The translations under genes and the position numbers were made by a program. Positions 7,400-15,784 of a stretch of DNA of 30,511 nt are shown here, piece by piece. The notes under the pieces were generated by a model, which saw only the letters and a program-made list of their open reading frames with translations, was not told the DNA's origin and searched no databases. Positions within the stretch are counted from its first letter, which is position 1. Each line of letters opens with the position of its first letter. Source of the stretch: CAZYPH01 sp964649095 (GTDB taxonomy: Bacteria > Bdellovibrionota > UBA1018 > UBA923); the NCBI GenBank assembly GCA_964649095.1, contig CAZYPH010000017.1, forward strand, positions 1 to 30,511, read 5' to 3'.

Positions 7400-8735
7400 A
7401 TCTCCATTTTGGGTTGGAGCATTGGCCCAGACCATGAGTGATTCTCTGGGTATAGGTGCCATCTACCGAGATTATATAGATATTTTTTTGACCCGCTCGG
7501 TTACTCGAAAACACTACAAAGTTACCGTCGGGCGAAAACGAGGGGTCTTCATTGTTGCCTTCGTCTTTGGTGAGTCTCTCAATTTTAGAGCCGTCGGCAT
7601 TCATGATAAAAATATCAAATCCACGATCAATGTAGCCTGCAAAAGCAATTTTTTTGGCGTCAGGTGAATAGCTTGGCGTGGCATTGTAGACGCCGGCATA
7701 AGTAAGTCGAGTTCCTGTAGTTGGGTTGCTGCGTAAGTCAGATAGGCTTGCAGCGTAGATCATGGGCTTACCTGAACGCGATGAAACGAATGCTAGTTTT
7801 TTTCCGTCGGGTGCATAAGTGGGATCAACGTCAACACCAAGAGACTTTGTCAGACGAGTCACCTCTTTGCTAACGGTGTCGAGTTCAAATATCTCAGCAT
7901 TGCCCAAAAAACTCATGGTTAGCGCAATATGGCGCCCATCAGGAGAGTAATGTGCCCCTGAATTGATGCCATTTCTATTACTCAACAACATCGATTTTCC
8001 GGACTTAAGATCAAGTTCATAGAGATCAATATTTTTAATATTTTTCGCGTTTTTTGTATATACAGAATACGCAATGTGATTGCCGTCTGGGTGCCACGCA
8101 GGTGAAAAGGCTAGGGTCTTGTGGTTGGTTACCTTTTTTGGGTTTGATCCGTCGAAGTCTGTTACCCAAATTTCCTTTGTGCCCGATTTGTCACATGTCA
8201 TTGCAATTTTTGTAGTGAAAATGCCTGGCTTGCCTGTGAGTGCTTCGATTAATTCATTAGCAGCGGTATGAGCGATTAGTTGTGGGTCGCTACTGCGGCC
8301 AGAAAAACGCTTTCCAAAAATCTGTTTAGAGCTAGCCACATCATAAAGACGGACTTCAAACTGGACCGAGTCATCGTTGATTTCAAACGCAGATTTCAAC
8401 AAAAATTCTGTCCCGATAGCGGTCCAATCTGACATCTTAAAACTATCGATAGTTAACCCGGCCGAGTCTTTTTCTAAAAATGCAGAGCTCGGCTGCATTT
8501 GAAATAGATCCATAAACACCAGGTCGCTGCGCACGGTGTTGAAAATACGTTGGCCAATGGCTTGTCCACTGGATGACAGCGTTTTCAAGTTTGGCATGGC
8601 AAGGACGCTTTTTTTGATTTTCGCTTGGCCAACTGGAATGTAGACCTGGCCTGCGTGTGACTGTGTGATTAGAGTGAGAAGAATACTCACACTATAGATA
8701 AAATAATTCATTTTTAAATATATACTTTTTTGCAT
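7398..8735 (-). CDS. tolB: Tol-Pal system periplasmic beta-propeller protein TolB
   Basis: Periplasmic subunit of the Tol system, which links TolA to the outer-membrane lipoprotein Pal and helps draw in the outer membrane at division. The 445-residue protein has a signal peptide (hydrophobic 10-24, likely cut after SHA at 28), an N-terminal TolB domain of about 150 residues, then six-bladed propeller repeats with the family core (SPAWHPDG, HYSPDG, TYAPDG, SYSPDA, SFSPDG). The ATG at 8735 was kept because AAGGG lies 6 nt upstream; an internal ATG at 8711 lacks one. It follows the TolA-like gene by 12 nt. The usual next gene, pal, is absent; the intergenic region at 7122-7397 follows instead. 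Confidence 0.95.
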   Translation of the reverse strand: MQKSIYLKMNYFIYSVSILLTLITQSHAGQVYIPVGQAKIKKSVLAMPNLKTLSSSGQAIGQRIFNTVRSDLVFMDLFQMQPSSAFLEKDSAGLTIDSFKMSDWTAIGTEFLLKSAFEINDDSVQFEVRLYDVASSKQIFGKRFSGRSSDPQLIAHTAANELIEALTGKPGIFTTKIAMTCDKSGTKEIWVTDFDGSNPKKVTNHKTLAFSPAWHPDGNHIAYSVYTKNAKNIKNIDLYELDLKSGKSMLLSNRNGINSGAHYSPDGRHIALTMSFLGNAEIFELDTVSKEVTRLTKSLGVDVDPTYAPDGKKLAFVSSRSGKPMIYAASLSDLRSNPTTGTRLTYAGVYNATPSYSPDAKKIAFAGYIDRGFDIFIMNADGSKIERLTKDEGNNEDPSFSPDGNFVVFSSNRAGQKNIYIISVDGTYTQRITHGLGQCSNPKWR

Positions 8736-8747
8736 ATTTATCCCTTT

Positions 8748-9524
8748 TTAAAGAGGAAAGCCTAACTGAATAACTTCACCCACCCAATTGTCGGGTGGGC
8801 GTGAGAATGGTGCCGATTGCCTTACGGTCTTTAAACAATAGTCGTCAAATTGAGGGTTTCCTGAACTTGTTGCAACGCGCAGTTGTTGAATGTTACCCGA
8901 ACGGTCCAAAATGAGGTTCAGGGTGGCACGTAAATCTTGTTTTGAAAGCCAAAGTGGTAGATTCCAGTTTGCTTGCAGTTTATCGCGCATGTTTCCCAGG
9001 TAAGCGTCGCCATCCTCTGTGGCGTCGCCTGAGGTCGATGTGCCTGCAGATAACTTGTTGCCTAAATATTTTGTGGGAGTTTGCTTTTTTCGTGTTTCAG
9101 TTGATTCTTCGATCGAGCTTAGTGCTTTGATACGATCAATGGCGGATTTTAGCTGGTTTTTTTTTGTTGGTTCTTTTTTTGGGGACTCTTTTAATGAGAT
9201 TACTTTGTCATCGACCGGTGGTGTTGGTTTTGTGTTTCGCACCTCAGGGACTTTCTGAGGCTCCTCTGCTGGCGGTGCGAGGTCAACGATTTTGCGGTCT
9301 GGAAGGCCGACGATATCGACCCGAAGCGCTGGAACAATAATTTTCGGCTCCTTCCACAATCCCACACTCATTGCACCAAGAATGGCTAAAACCACTACGG
9401 CATGAATCACTATGGATTGTTTAAAGCCTGGGAACAGAGGGGCGTCTAAAAATAAGGTGCTTCGCGCCCATTCCAATCTTTGTGTTGTATTTTCGAGTGG
9501 CAGTTTTGTAGCTGATGTCGGCAT
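8748..9524 (-). CDS. tolA: TolA/TonB-like energy-transducing protein
   Basis: Inner-membrane-anchored rod that carries force from the TolQ-TolR motor to the outer membrane. The 258-residue protein has a cytosolic N-terminus of about 35 residues, one transmembrane helix (about 36-56), a Pro/Lys/Glu-rich periplasmic stretch (about 60-165) and a C-terminal TonB/TolA domain (about 170-258, with NMRDKLQANWNLP and DDYCLKTVRQSAPFSRPP). It is much shorter than E. coli TolA (421), lacking the long Ala/Lys helical rod. The C-terminal part has the TonB-C pattern and could be called TonB, but position after tolQ and tolR and before tolB supports TolA. The linker is coded by A-rich tracts, including nine A in a row (complement of 9157-9165). 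It begins 4 nt after the tolR stop. Confidence 0.85.
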   Translation of the reverse strand: MPTSATKLPLENTTQRLEWARSTLFLDAPLFPGFKQSIVIHAVVVLAILGAMSVGLWKEPKIIVPALRVDIVGLPDRKIVDLAPPAEEPQKVPEVRNTKPTPPVDDKVISLKESPKKEPTKKNQLKSAIDRIKALSSIEESTETRKKQTPTKYLGNKLSAGTSTSGDATEDGDAYLGNMRDKLQANWNLPLWLSKQDLRATLNLILDRSGNIQQLRVATSSGNPQFDDYCLKTVRQSAPFSRPPDNWVGEVIQLGFPL

Positions 9525-9528
9525 AGGC

Positions 9529-9957
9529 TTACTCAGGAATGGTGACTAAACCCACTTGCTCAATGCCGATTTTTTTAACCTCGGCAATGACTTGAGCAAC
9601 GAGCCCATACGGGACGGCTTCATCGGCGTGGATGTAAACTTGTTTGTTCGACTTCGCACTAAAAATGCCCCCTAATTTTCCTCCCAGATCTTTCAGAGGG
9701 ATTTCATTTTTATTGATTAAGATTTTTTTTGCAGAGGTAATAGTCAAAATAAATGGATCTTGTTGAGCTTTAATAGCCCCGGTTGTTGCCTTAGGTAAGT
9801 TGACGTCAACCCCCTGTTGCATAAGCGGAGCGGTGACCATAAATACGATCAAAAGCACCAACATAACATCTACTAATGGCGTGACGTTAATTTCATTCAG
9901 TGTTGGTTGAGATCTTGAGCCATAGGAACTGCCAGAGCCGGGTATCATGCTTCCCAT
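9529..9957 (-). CDS. tolR: Tol system proton-channel subunit TolR (ExbD/TolR family)
   Basis: Inner-membrane protein that with TolQ forms the proton-driven motor energising TolA. The 142-residue product has a short cytosolic N-terminus, one transmembrane helix (about 26-46) with the essential acidic residue Asp30 in NVTPLVDVMLVLLIVFM, and a periplasmic ExbD domain ending VGLVTIPE. Family length is normal. The ATG at 9957 has AAGG about 9 nt upstream; a second ATG three codons in is possible. Spacing is 5 nt from tolQ and 4 nt to the TolA-like gene. The ExbD paralogue is an alternative name, but tolB in the same cluster decides for TolR. Confidence 0.94.
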   Translation of the reverse strand: MGSMIPGSGSSYGSRSQPTLNEINVTPLVDVMLVLLIVFMVTAPLMQQGVDVNLPKATTGAIKAQQDPFILTITSAKKILINKNEIPLKDLGGKLGGIFSAKSNKQVYIHADEAVPYGLVAQVIAEVKKIGIEQVGLVTIPE

Positions 9958-9962
9958 AAATG

Positions 9963-10664
9963 CTAACCTTGTATTTGTGCACGCTGAACGATGTTTAAAA
10001 AATCTTGTCCGAAGGCATCCATTTCTGTCGCTAAGGTTTTAATCTGAGACAAAATGGCATTGTATGCGATCACTGCTGGAATGGCTGCGCCCAAGCCCGC
10101 TGCTGTTGTAATAAGCGCTTCAGAAATGCCTGGTGCTACTACGGCAAGATTAGCAGAACCCATAGCGCCGATACTTTGGAACGAATTCATAATGCCCCAT
10201 ACAGTTCCGAACAAGCCAATGAAGGGCGTACTGCTGGCCACTGTGCCAAGAATCGAAACCTTCGATTCTAATAAACTAATTTCGTTTAATGTCGAACGGT
10301 TGAGAGCCCTTGCAATGTTATGAATCGATTCATTATCGAATCCATCGTTGGGTTTTCGCACTTGGGTCAATTTCTTTAACTCTCGATAACCCGAACGAAA
10401 TACTGAAGCCACCGGAGACGTGTTTAATTTCTCTGATTTCGTAAGTACTTCTTCGAGATCTTTGGCATGCCAAAAGAAGTCTAAAAACTGTTTAGTCTCC
10501 AGTTTCGCTTTTTTTAAAGTTTTAAACTTAGAAATAATCAATCCCCACGAAACTAATGAGGCCATGACCAAAATGAGGAAGACTAGCTTCGCTACTGGGC
10601 CAGAGTTTAAGATTAAATCAAGTGCACCTAAATTGATGGTCTGATGGGCAGTAGTAGGAGTCAT
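9963..10664 (-). CDS. tolQ: Tol system proton-channel subunit TolQ (MotA/TolQ/ExbB family)
   Basis: Polytopic inner-membrane protein forming the pentameric stator around TolR in the Tol motor. The 233-residue protein has three transmembrane segments (about 25-45, 138-160 and 180-205), a large cytosolic loop between the first and second, and the family core STPFIGLFGTVWGIMNSF (145-162) and GISEALITTAAGLGAAIPAV (179-198). The ATG at 10664 overlaps the stop of the upstream membrane-protein gene by 4 nt (ATGA), so the two are translationally coupled. Together with tolR, the TolA-like gene and tolB it forms a clear tol operon. Confidence 0.95.
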   Translation of the reverse strand: MTPTTAHQTINLGALDLILNSGPVAKLVFLILVMASLVSWGLIISKFKTLKKAKLETKQFLDFFWHAKDLEEVLTKSEKLNTSPVASVFRSGYRELKKLTQVRKPNDGFDNESIHNIARALNRSTLNEISLLESKVSILGTVASSTPFIGLFGTVWGIMNSFQSIGAMGSANLAVVAPGISEALITTAAGLGAAIPAVIAYNAILSQIKTLATEMDAFGQDFLNIVQRAQIQG

Positions 10665-11596
10665 GGTCGTAACCTCTTTACGTTTCGAAAGTGGATTGTT
10701 GTTGCCACAAAGATAACAAGAAGTGGAAGGCTTAGTCCAAAAAAAGGACCCGAAACACCACCGCTTAACATGGCGTGACTTGGTAAATCGCTCTTGCCCC
10801 GCATTATAAAAATCGTTGGTAGTTCCTGAGAGAAATAGGGAAATCCTAATATATAATGCAATAGTACCGTAATCGTAAATATCGTCAGAGTGCTAGTGAG
10901 ATGACTGTGTTCTGTTTTAGCGATAGTCGATAACAGAATATTAAATGCGATAAATGTAAAACATAATTCTATTGAAAACGTCTCTCCAAATAAAAACATT
11001 TTTTGTGCAGTGTAAAGCAGGGTCGATGTAATCAGTGTTATTGAATTGTTGAAATATCGCCTTAAAAAACGGTCTAATAGAATGCGAAAAAAATATTCGT
11101 CGACCAAAAAATAAATAAACACCAATCCACAGGCTAACACTTGGGTGGCAGAGTTAAAGACTAATTCGTCTAGCCTTGAATAGATACCAAGATAGTCGGC
11201 CGTGTTTCCAATGAAGTTGCCAAGGGTAAAGGCAAACACAATTAACGTGCCCGTAAGTAAACCAGGAAGCGCCTTTGCATAAAGGGCATCTTTAGAAATG
11301 ATGGTGGATATTTTGGTGCGACTTATTGGGCGACTGCCACGTAACATCAATAAAAAAAGGAGAGCTGCGCAGCCATAGATGGCCATTAGGTTGGCTTGGG
11401 TAGAGTCTGAAACCCGCTGTAACGTAGTCGTAATCGGTTCCGAGTCGGTGTGTTTGTGATTCTGCAACAACATGAATCCAATTAAGGTCAGCGCTATAAT
11501 TTTGCTTGCCCATAAACCTAACGTAAACAGTCCGCCGAAAGTGAGATTGCGAATGAATTCATTCCGTTCGGGTTTGTATATTTTTAGCCGTCTCAT
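10661..11596 (-). CDS. Multi-pass membrane protein, divergent CPBP-type (Abi/CAAX protease-like) candidate
   Basis: A 311-residue integral membrane protein with seven or eight hydrophobic segments (around 20-44, 70-85, 110-128, 150-168, 183-200, 208-224, 236-252 and 286-302). VDEYFFRILLDRFLRRY at 165-181 resembles motif 1 (EExxxR) of CPBP intramembrane metalloproteases, but with Asp166-Glu167 in place of Glu-Glu, then Arg171. His248 in LLHYILGF and the glycine-rich SGGVSGPFFGLSLP (278-291) match where later CPBP motifs occur, but the middle FxxxH motif is not evident. Protease activity is therefore uncertain. It is the first gene of the tol operon and its stop overlaps the tolQ ATG. The membership call rests on motif reading only; another polytopic family is possible. 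The start at 11596 has no clear ribosome site. Confidence 0.6.
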   Translation of the reverse strand: MRRLKIYKPERNEFIRNLTFGGLFTLGLWASKIIALTLIGFMLLQNHKHTDSEPITTTLQRVSDSTQANLMAIYGCAALLFLLMLRGSRPISRTKISTIISKDALYAKALPGLLTGTLIVFAFTLGNFIGNTADYLGIYSRLDELVFNSATQVLACGLVFIYFLVDEYFFRILLDRFLRRYFNNSITLITSTLLYTAQKMFLFGETFSIELCFTFIAFNILLSTIAKTEHSHLTSTLTIFTITVLLHYILGFPYFSQELPTIFIMRGKSDLPSHAMLSGGVSGPFFGLSLPLLVIFVATTIHFRNVKRLRP

Positions 11597-11624
11597 TTAC
11601 GTATTAGGTTATCACAATATAATT

Positions 11625-11668
11625 GCGCTGGGTAAATTTGGACTTAGGCAATTTGTTACCCATCGCGC
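11625..11668. promoter_or_regulatory. Dyad in the divergent control region between the tol and ftsE clusters
   Basis: Only 100 bp separate the divergent start codons at 11596 and 11697. In the middle is an imperfect inverted repeat: TGGGTAA (11629-11635) against TTACCCA (11656-11662), flanked by GCGC (11625-11628) and GCGC (11665-11668), with ATTTG/CAATTT matching further inside. It fits an operator acting on both promoters. A minus-strand TATATT (complement of 11617-11622 region) could be a -10 element for the tol side, without a convincing -35. Confidence 0.45.
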
Positions 11669-11696
11669 CAGAATAATTCTGAGTTAGAATTTTGGT

Positions 11697-12449
11697 ATGA
11701 CTTGGAATCCTTCCGAACTTCATCAGCACTTTAATACATCTAATAATTTAAATTCCAATACGCGCACTCAGAGTGAGATTGGGAAGTCGAATCTATTTGA
11801 TCTTCGAGGAGTGACTAAGTTTTTTGAAGAAAACCCCCGGCATCTGATTCTAGACAATGTATCGATTAAAATTCGTGCGGGAGATTTTCTATACGTCGTA
11901 GGTGATAGTGGGGCTGGTAAGACGACTTTCTTAAATTTGCTGGTGGGGCATGTACAGCCTAGCCGCGGTGAAATTGTTCGAGCATTTAGTTCCAGTAACA
12001 TTTTGGGTCAGATTGGCTATATACCGCAAGACTTAGAATTGGTTGATGAACTCACCGCATTGGAAAACATCTTATTAGGACTGGAGTCTAATTTGACCTC
12101 TGCCGGAGCCAATTCTAAAGCCTACATGAGTGAGTTGGCTATACAGTTGCATGTAGATAGGTTGCTGAAATCAAAAGTAAAAAATCTCTCTGGAGGCGAA
12201 AGACAGCGAATTGCTGCAATGCGTGCTATAATGCGAAGGCCGCAAGTTTTGATTGCTGATGAGCCCACTGGACAACTTGATCGCGACCAGATGTTGGTTT
12301 TGATGGATGTTTTTCAAAAACTACACCTGAGGGGCACCACTATAATTGTTGCTACGCACGATCGCGAGATGGTGCGGCGTTTTAGAAAAAAGGCCTGTGT
12401 TCTGAAGAATTCAAAGCTGCATTTAGAAGACGGTCTTTGCTTATATTAA
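11697..12449 (+). CDS. ftsE: Cell division ATP-binding protein FtsE
   Basis: ABC-type ATPase that pairs with FtsX at the divisome and drives conformational signalling to periplasmic cell-wall hydrolase activators. The 250-residue protein has Walker A GDSGAGKTT (69-77), a Q-loop at IPQDLELV (109-116), signature LSGGERQR (164-171), Walker B VLIADEP (184-190), D-loop QLD and the switch histidine in ATHD (His221). The segment before Walker A carries about 30 extra, Asn/Ser-rich residues compared with E. coli FtsE (222); this part is probably disordered, and no better internal start is seen. It is followed 9 nt later by ftsX. Related LolD or MacB-type ATPases are excluded by the ftsX neighbour. 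Confidence 0.93.
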   Translation: MTWNPSELHQHFNTSNNLNSNTRTQSEIGKSNLFDLRGVTKFFEENPRHLILDNVSIKIRAGDFLYVVGDSGAGKTTFLNLLVGHVQPSRGEIVRAFSSSNILGQIGYIPQDLELVDELTALENILLGLESNLTSAGANSKAYMSELAIQLHVDRLLKSKVKNLSGGERQRIAAMRAIMRRPQVLIADEPTGQLDRDQMLVLMDVFQKLHLRGTTIIVATHDREMVRRFRKKACVLKNSKLHLEDGLCLY

Positions 12450-12458
12450 GAAATTACT

Positions 12459-13424
12459 ATGTTAAAATTTACGTTAGCATTGAAATCCATTCGTTCTAGT
12501 TTCATGTCATCTCTAGCACTGGTGCTAATATCTAGTTTGTTGCTTACGATTGCCGGCACGGGTCTTATGATGTTGCGTGTCGTTCAGTATTCAAGTGGTG
12601 AGCTTCTGAAGTCTCAGTTTGTGACTTTGTACTTAAAGAATTCCCCGACCGTTAGCGTGTCAGATAATGAAAGACTCGATGGCATTGTGAGCGGCACGGC
12701 AAATCCCATCTTTATTCATGCCACTCAGCGTAAAGATTTTGAAAATCGATTACTGAAAATAAAAGGGGTGTCGGACATTCGGTTTGTTTCTAAAAATGAT
12801 TTTGTAAGTGCTGTGGCGAAGCTTGCCCCAGGTTTAAGTCAAGATATTGCGGAACTGGACCAAGGCATTATCCCCAATTACGTGCGCCTTCGTGTCTCAA
12901 AACCATCGTCGGTAACAGAGTTACAAAAACTATCTGAGGTCGAATCGGTGGTGGTTTCAGAGACTAAAGGACTGAAACAATCGCTCGCACTGACTAGTAA
13001 ATTTGAAATGGGATTGATGGGCCTATTAGCAGTCCTAGTATTGTTAGTAGTTTTTGCCTTTATGTATGGTGCCAGTACGGCAAATCGTTTTCAGATACAG
13101 ATTCAACGTAGTCTGAAGTCGATGGGTGCTCAGTCAAAAATATTGTTAAAGATATATATATATCAGGGTCTGGTCTTAGGCTGTTGCGCTGGTTTGTTGT
13201 CAGGAACGCTTTTGATTATCTCACATTACGTTTTTGTTAAACGGGGTGTGCTAGAAGTCGCAGAAGCATTTGAGGTTAACAGTACAATCATTGTTGGAGC
13301 GCTTGAAGTTTTAAATCAAGAAGTTTCACTCATTGCGTTATCTGTTTTTATCATAGCTAGTTTCTGTGGCCTGCTTGGAACAGTAGTGGCTTCGCTAAAG
13401 AATACTTATGGGACAGCACTGTAA
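12459..13424 (+). CDS. ftsX: Cell division permease-like protein FtsX
   Basis: Membrane partner of FtsE that passes ATPase cycles to a periplasmic amidase activator. The 321-residue protein has the FtsX layout: one N-terminal helix (about 17-38), a large periplasmic loop (about 40-182) with the extracellular domain, then three helices (about 185-205, 234-256 and 290-311). The segment around 212-232 (IQIQRSLKSMGAQSKILLKI) matches the cytosolic coupling region with the family's MGA motif. Its last 17 bases overlap the start of the envC-like gene. A palindromic (AT)n tract lies at 13151-13164 within the third helix. Length is normal for the family. Confidence 0.92.
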   Translation: MLKFTLALKSIRSSFMSSLALVLISSLLLTIAGTGLMMLRVVQYSSGELLKSQFVTLYLKNSPTVSVSDNERLDGIVSGTANPIFIHATQRKDFENRLLKIKGVSDIRFVSKNDFVSAVAKLAPGLSQDIAELDQGIIPNYVRLRVSKPSSVTELQKLSEVESVVVSETKGLKQSLALTSKFEMGLMGLLAVLVLLVVFAFMYGASTANRFQIQIQRSLKSMGAQSKILLKIYIYQGLVLGCCAGLLSGTLLIISHYVFVKRGVLEVAEAFEVNSTIIVGALEVLNQEVSLIALSVFIIASFCGLLGTVVASLKNTYGTAL

Positions 13425-14496
13425 ATTTCAAATCAGCTCATTGATTTTACGCTCAACACTATTGTGCCTTTTGTCGGCCGCCTATTTGTCGATGTCTATC
13501 GAGGGCAGGGCATTGTCGAACTCCTCAAATAGTGTCTCTCATAAAATGAAAACGGCTAAACGATTGCAGATGCGAGAGATTATTGAATTACGTAACACTC
13601 AGAAGAAATTAGAGCAGTCGTTATTGGAAGTCGAACGCGAGTATCCTGCATTAAATAACGCTGCTGATAAAGCAAGGCTTGCATTAAGTAGTCGTATTGT
13701 ATTGATTCAAGGACTCGTTGAACGACAGGCCTTTGCAAGGCCCAGTGGTGATGCCGGCATGGAGAGTGTCGAAGTATTACTGCGCCTACAACACTATCTA
13801 TTGAAACGAGATGTAGAGGCACTCGACCACAAAAAATCGTTGATGCAGCGTTTGTATCAAATGCGTGCTGAGCTCAAAGAAAGCCAAACGCAGGCCGCAG
13901 AACGACTCTCGCAAGTGCAAAGCTCTCTAAATTCGCTGCAAACCCTCGAACAAATTGAGAATACACTAGTTCAGGCGAATCGGTCGCATGACCGCGCGCA
14001 ACTTCAGGAACTTTCGAAGCGTAAAGAAGACCTTTTATCAGCGGTTCGCAAGGTCGATAGCTTGCGTCCAAGCGCGAATGACAAACGTCTGAGCTGGCCA
14101 ATACCAGGTCGTGTCTTGAGTCAATTTGGACGATCTTACAATGCTAAAAATAATCTTCTGACATTTGAAAAAGGTCTACTGCTAGAACCTACGGGTTCAA
14201 AATCTGTCAAAGCAGTTGATAGCGGAAAAGTAGCCTTCGCCGGGCAATTAAAAAATTATGGTAATGTAATTATCATTGAACATCGTAGTGGCATGTTTTC
14301 GCTTTACGGACAGTTGCAGGAACTGAAAGTGGTGTTGCACGATGTAGTACAAACTCAAGATGTGCTGGGAACGGTAGGGGCCCAGCCACTCTATTTTGAA
14401 TTGCGTAGGCAGAATGTAGCGCTTGACCCATTGGTATGGCTCCAGGAAACTACAGCCAATGACATCGCTACAAAATCTAAACAACGGTCTTCGTAG
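13408..14496 (+). CDS. envC: EnvC-like murein hydrolase activator with degenerate LytM domain
   Basis: Periplasmic factor that FtsEX uses to switch on cell-wall amidases. The 362-residue protein has an N-terminal hydrophobic signal (about 10-30), long coiled coils (about 43-215, rich in Glu/Lys/Gln heptads) and a C-terminal LytM/M23 domain (about 228-346). The M23 zinc ligands are missing: the HxxxD position reads FEKGLLLE and the HxH position reads LYFEL. This loss is the hallmark of EnvC. The segments IIIEHRSGMFSLYGQL (288-303) and PLYFELRRQNVALDPLVWL (327-345) closely resemble E. coli EnvC. Position directly after ftsX, with a 17-nt overlap, supports a FtsEX-EnvC unit. The partner amidases are not in the window. 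Confidence 0.9.
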   Translation: MGQHCKFQISSLILRSTLLCLLSAAYLSMSIEGRALSNSSNSVSHKMKTAKRLQMREIIELRNTQKKLEQSLLEVEREYPALNNAADKARLALSSRIVLIQGLVERQAFARPSGDAGMESVEVLLRLQHYLLKRDVEALDHKKSLMQRLYQMRAELKESQTQAAERLSQVQSSLNSLQTLEQIENTLVQANRSHDRAQLQELSKRKEDLLSAVRKVDSLRPSANDKRLSWPIPGRVLSQFGRSYNAKNNLLTFEKGLLLEPTGSKSVKAVDSGKVAFAGQLKNYGNVIIIEHRSGMFSLYGQLQELKVVLHDVVQTQDVLGTVGAQPLYFELRRQNVALDPLVWLQETTANDIATKSKQRSS

Positions 14497-15784
14497 GCCG
14501 GCATCGTTAAGCGTTTCTCAGGTTACTACTCGAATAAAGTCTCTTTTAGAAAATGAATTTCTAGAAGTGTGGTTGCATGGCGAGGTTTCCGGTTTGCGTC
14601 CGGCAGCAAGCGGTCATTGGTATTTTTCCTTAAAAGATAAGACTGCCGTCATCAATTGTGCGCTCTTTCGAAATAACCAACTAAATCTGCGTACAAAAAT
14701 TTCGGACGGCATGGAAGTACTAGTACACGGTAAATTGTCTGTTTATGCACCCCGCGGCAGCTACCAACTAATTATTGATTTCATGGAACCGGTTGGCGCC
14801 GGCGCACTTCAAATTGAGTTTAATAAACTTAAGGACAAATTATTAAATGAAGGTCTGTTTGATGAGTCTCGGAAAAGGTTAATTCCAAAATTTCCGCGTC
14901 ACGTGGCCATTGTAACGTCTCCCACCGGTGCCGCCATTCGAGACGTTATCAGTGTATTTAGACGTCGTGGGCATTTATTTGATGTATTGGTAGTACCGGC
15001 AGTTGTGCAGGGGCGAGAGGCAGTGCCTTCCATTTTAAATGCACTAAATACTATATATAATTCTGAAAATATTGATTTAATTCTTGTGACACGCGGCGGT
15101 GGGTCTATAGAAGATTTGTGGTGTTTTAACGATGAGCAAGTCGTCCGCACGCTATCACAGAGCCCGGTACCGACAATTTCAGCAATTGGCCATGAGGTAG
15201 ATTTTACCCTGACAGACTTTGTTGCTGATCTGCGCGCTGCAACACCCTCTGCTGCTGCAGAAATTCTGACGCATAGCCGAGTTGACCTTATCGATAGACT
15301 CGAAGGGTTCGATCGTTATTTAGTTAGTCTAACTTCAAAATTAATTACGGAGTTTCGCAATAAGCTGCGTACAGTGGAGCGACGTCTGGTTAGTCCAGTA
15401 GTGCGGGTTAGTCAGTCGCGTGCCGTTCTTAGGAGTTACTTATCTAAGTTAATTAACTTGTTAAAGTCTCGACCGACGCAAGATATGCAGCTGATTGATG
15501 ATTTATTAGATAATGCTGAGCGTTGTATGATTCGAGCGCTTGATGCTCGTAAGTTGCGCTATTCAAACCTAACGACTCAATTAGATGCGCTTTCGCCTTT
15601 AAAAGTTTTGTCACGTGGATATACTTTAGTAAGTGAACACACAAACACTACCACGATGGATCGAGTGTTTATCAAGTCTGTGAATCAGGTGAAGTCCCGT
15701 CAGCAGTTAATGTTACAATTTCATGATGGAAGAGTGCATGCGCAAGTTACCGAAGTTTTACCTACTGTTAATACTGCCACTTAG
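14459..15784 (+). CDS. xseA: Exodeoxyribonuclease VII large subunit
   Basis: Catalytic subunit of exonuclease VII, which degrades single-stranded DNA from both ends. The 441-residue protein has an N-terminal OB domain (about 17-115, with LHGEVSGLRPAASGHWYFSL), the catalytic core with TSPTGAAIRDVISVFRRR (153-170), TRGGGSIEDLWCFNDE (211-226) and SAIGHEVDFTLTDFVADLRA (241-260), then a coiled-coil region and a C-terminal SPLKVLSRGYTL segment. The ATG at 14459 was chosen: AGGAAA lies upstream and it yields a normal N-terminus; a TTG at 14423 in the same frame is less likely. It overlaps envC by 38 nt and the next gene by 47 nt. The small subunit gene xseB is not seen next to it, which is unusual. 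Confidence 0.95.
   Translation: MTSLQNLNNGLRRPASLSVSQVTTRIKSLLENEFLEVWLHGEVSGLRPAASGHWYFSLKDKTAVINCALFRNNQLNLRTKISDGMEVLVHGKLSVYAPRGSYQLIIDFMEPVGAGALQIEFNKLKDKLLNEGLFDESRKRLIPKFPRHVAIVTSPTGAAIRDVISVFRRRGHLFDVLVVPAVVQGREAVPSILNALNTIYNSENIDLILVTRGGGSIEDLWCFNDEQVVRTLSQSPVPTISAIGHEVDFTLTDFVADLRAATPSAAAEILTHSRVDLIDRLEGFDRYLVSLTSKLITEFRNKLRTVERRLVSPVVRVSQSRAVLRSYLSKLINLLKSRPTQDMQLIDDLLDNAERCMIRALDARKLRYSNLTTQLDALSPLKVLSRGYTLVSEHTNTTTMDRVFIKSVNQVKSRQQLMLQFHDGRVHAQVTEVLPTVNTAT

Noticed and set aside
7422..7667. Plus-strand frames inside tolB
   Set aside because: Shadow of the conserved propeller repeats on the other strand.
13151..13164. Palindromic GATATATATATATC tract in ftsX
   Set aside because: A short dinucleotide run encoding KIYIYQ in a membrane helix; two-base repeats this short are not persuasive as a phase-variation locus.
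14423..14458. Upstream TTG start for xseA
   Set aside because: The ATG at 14459 has a ribosome site and matches the normal N-terminus; the extension is in the envC coding region.
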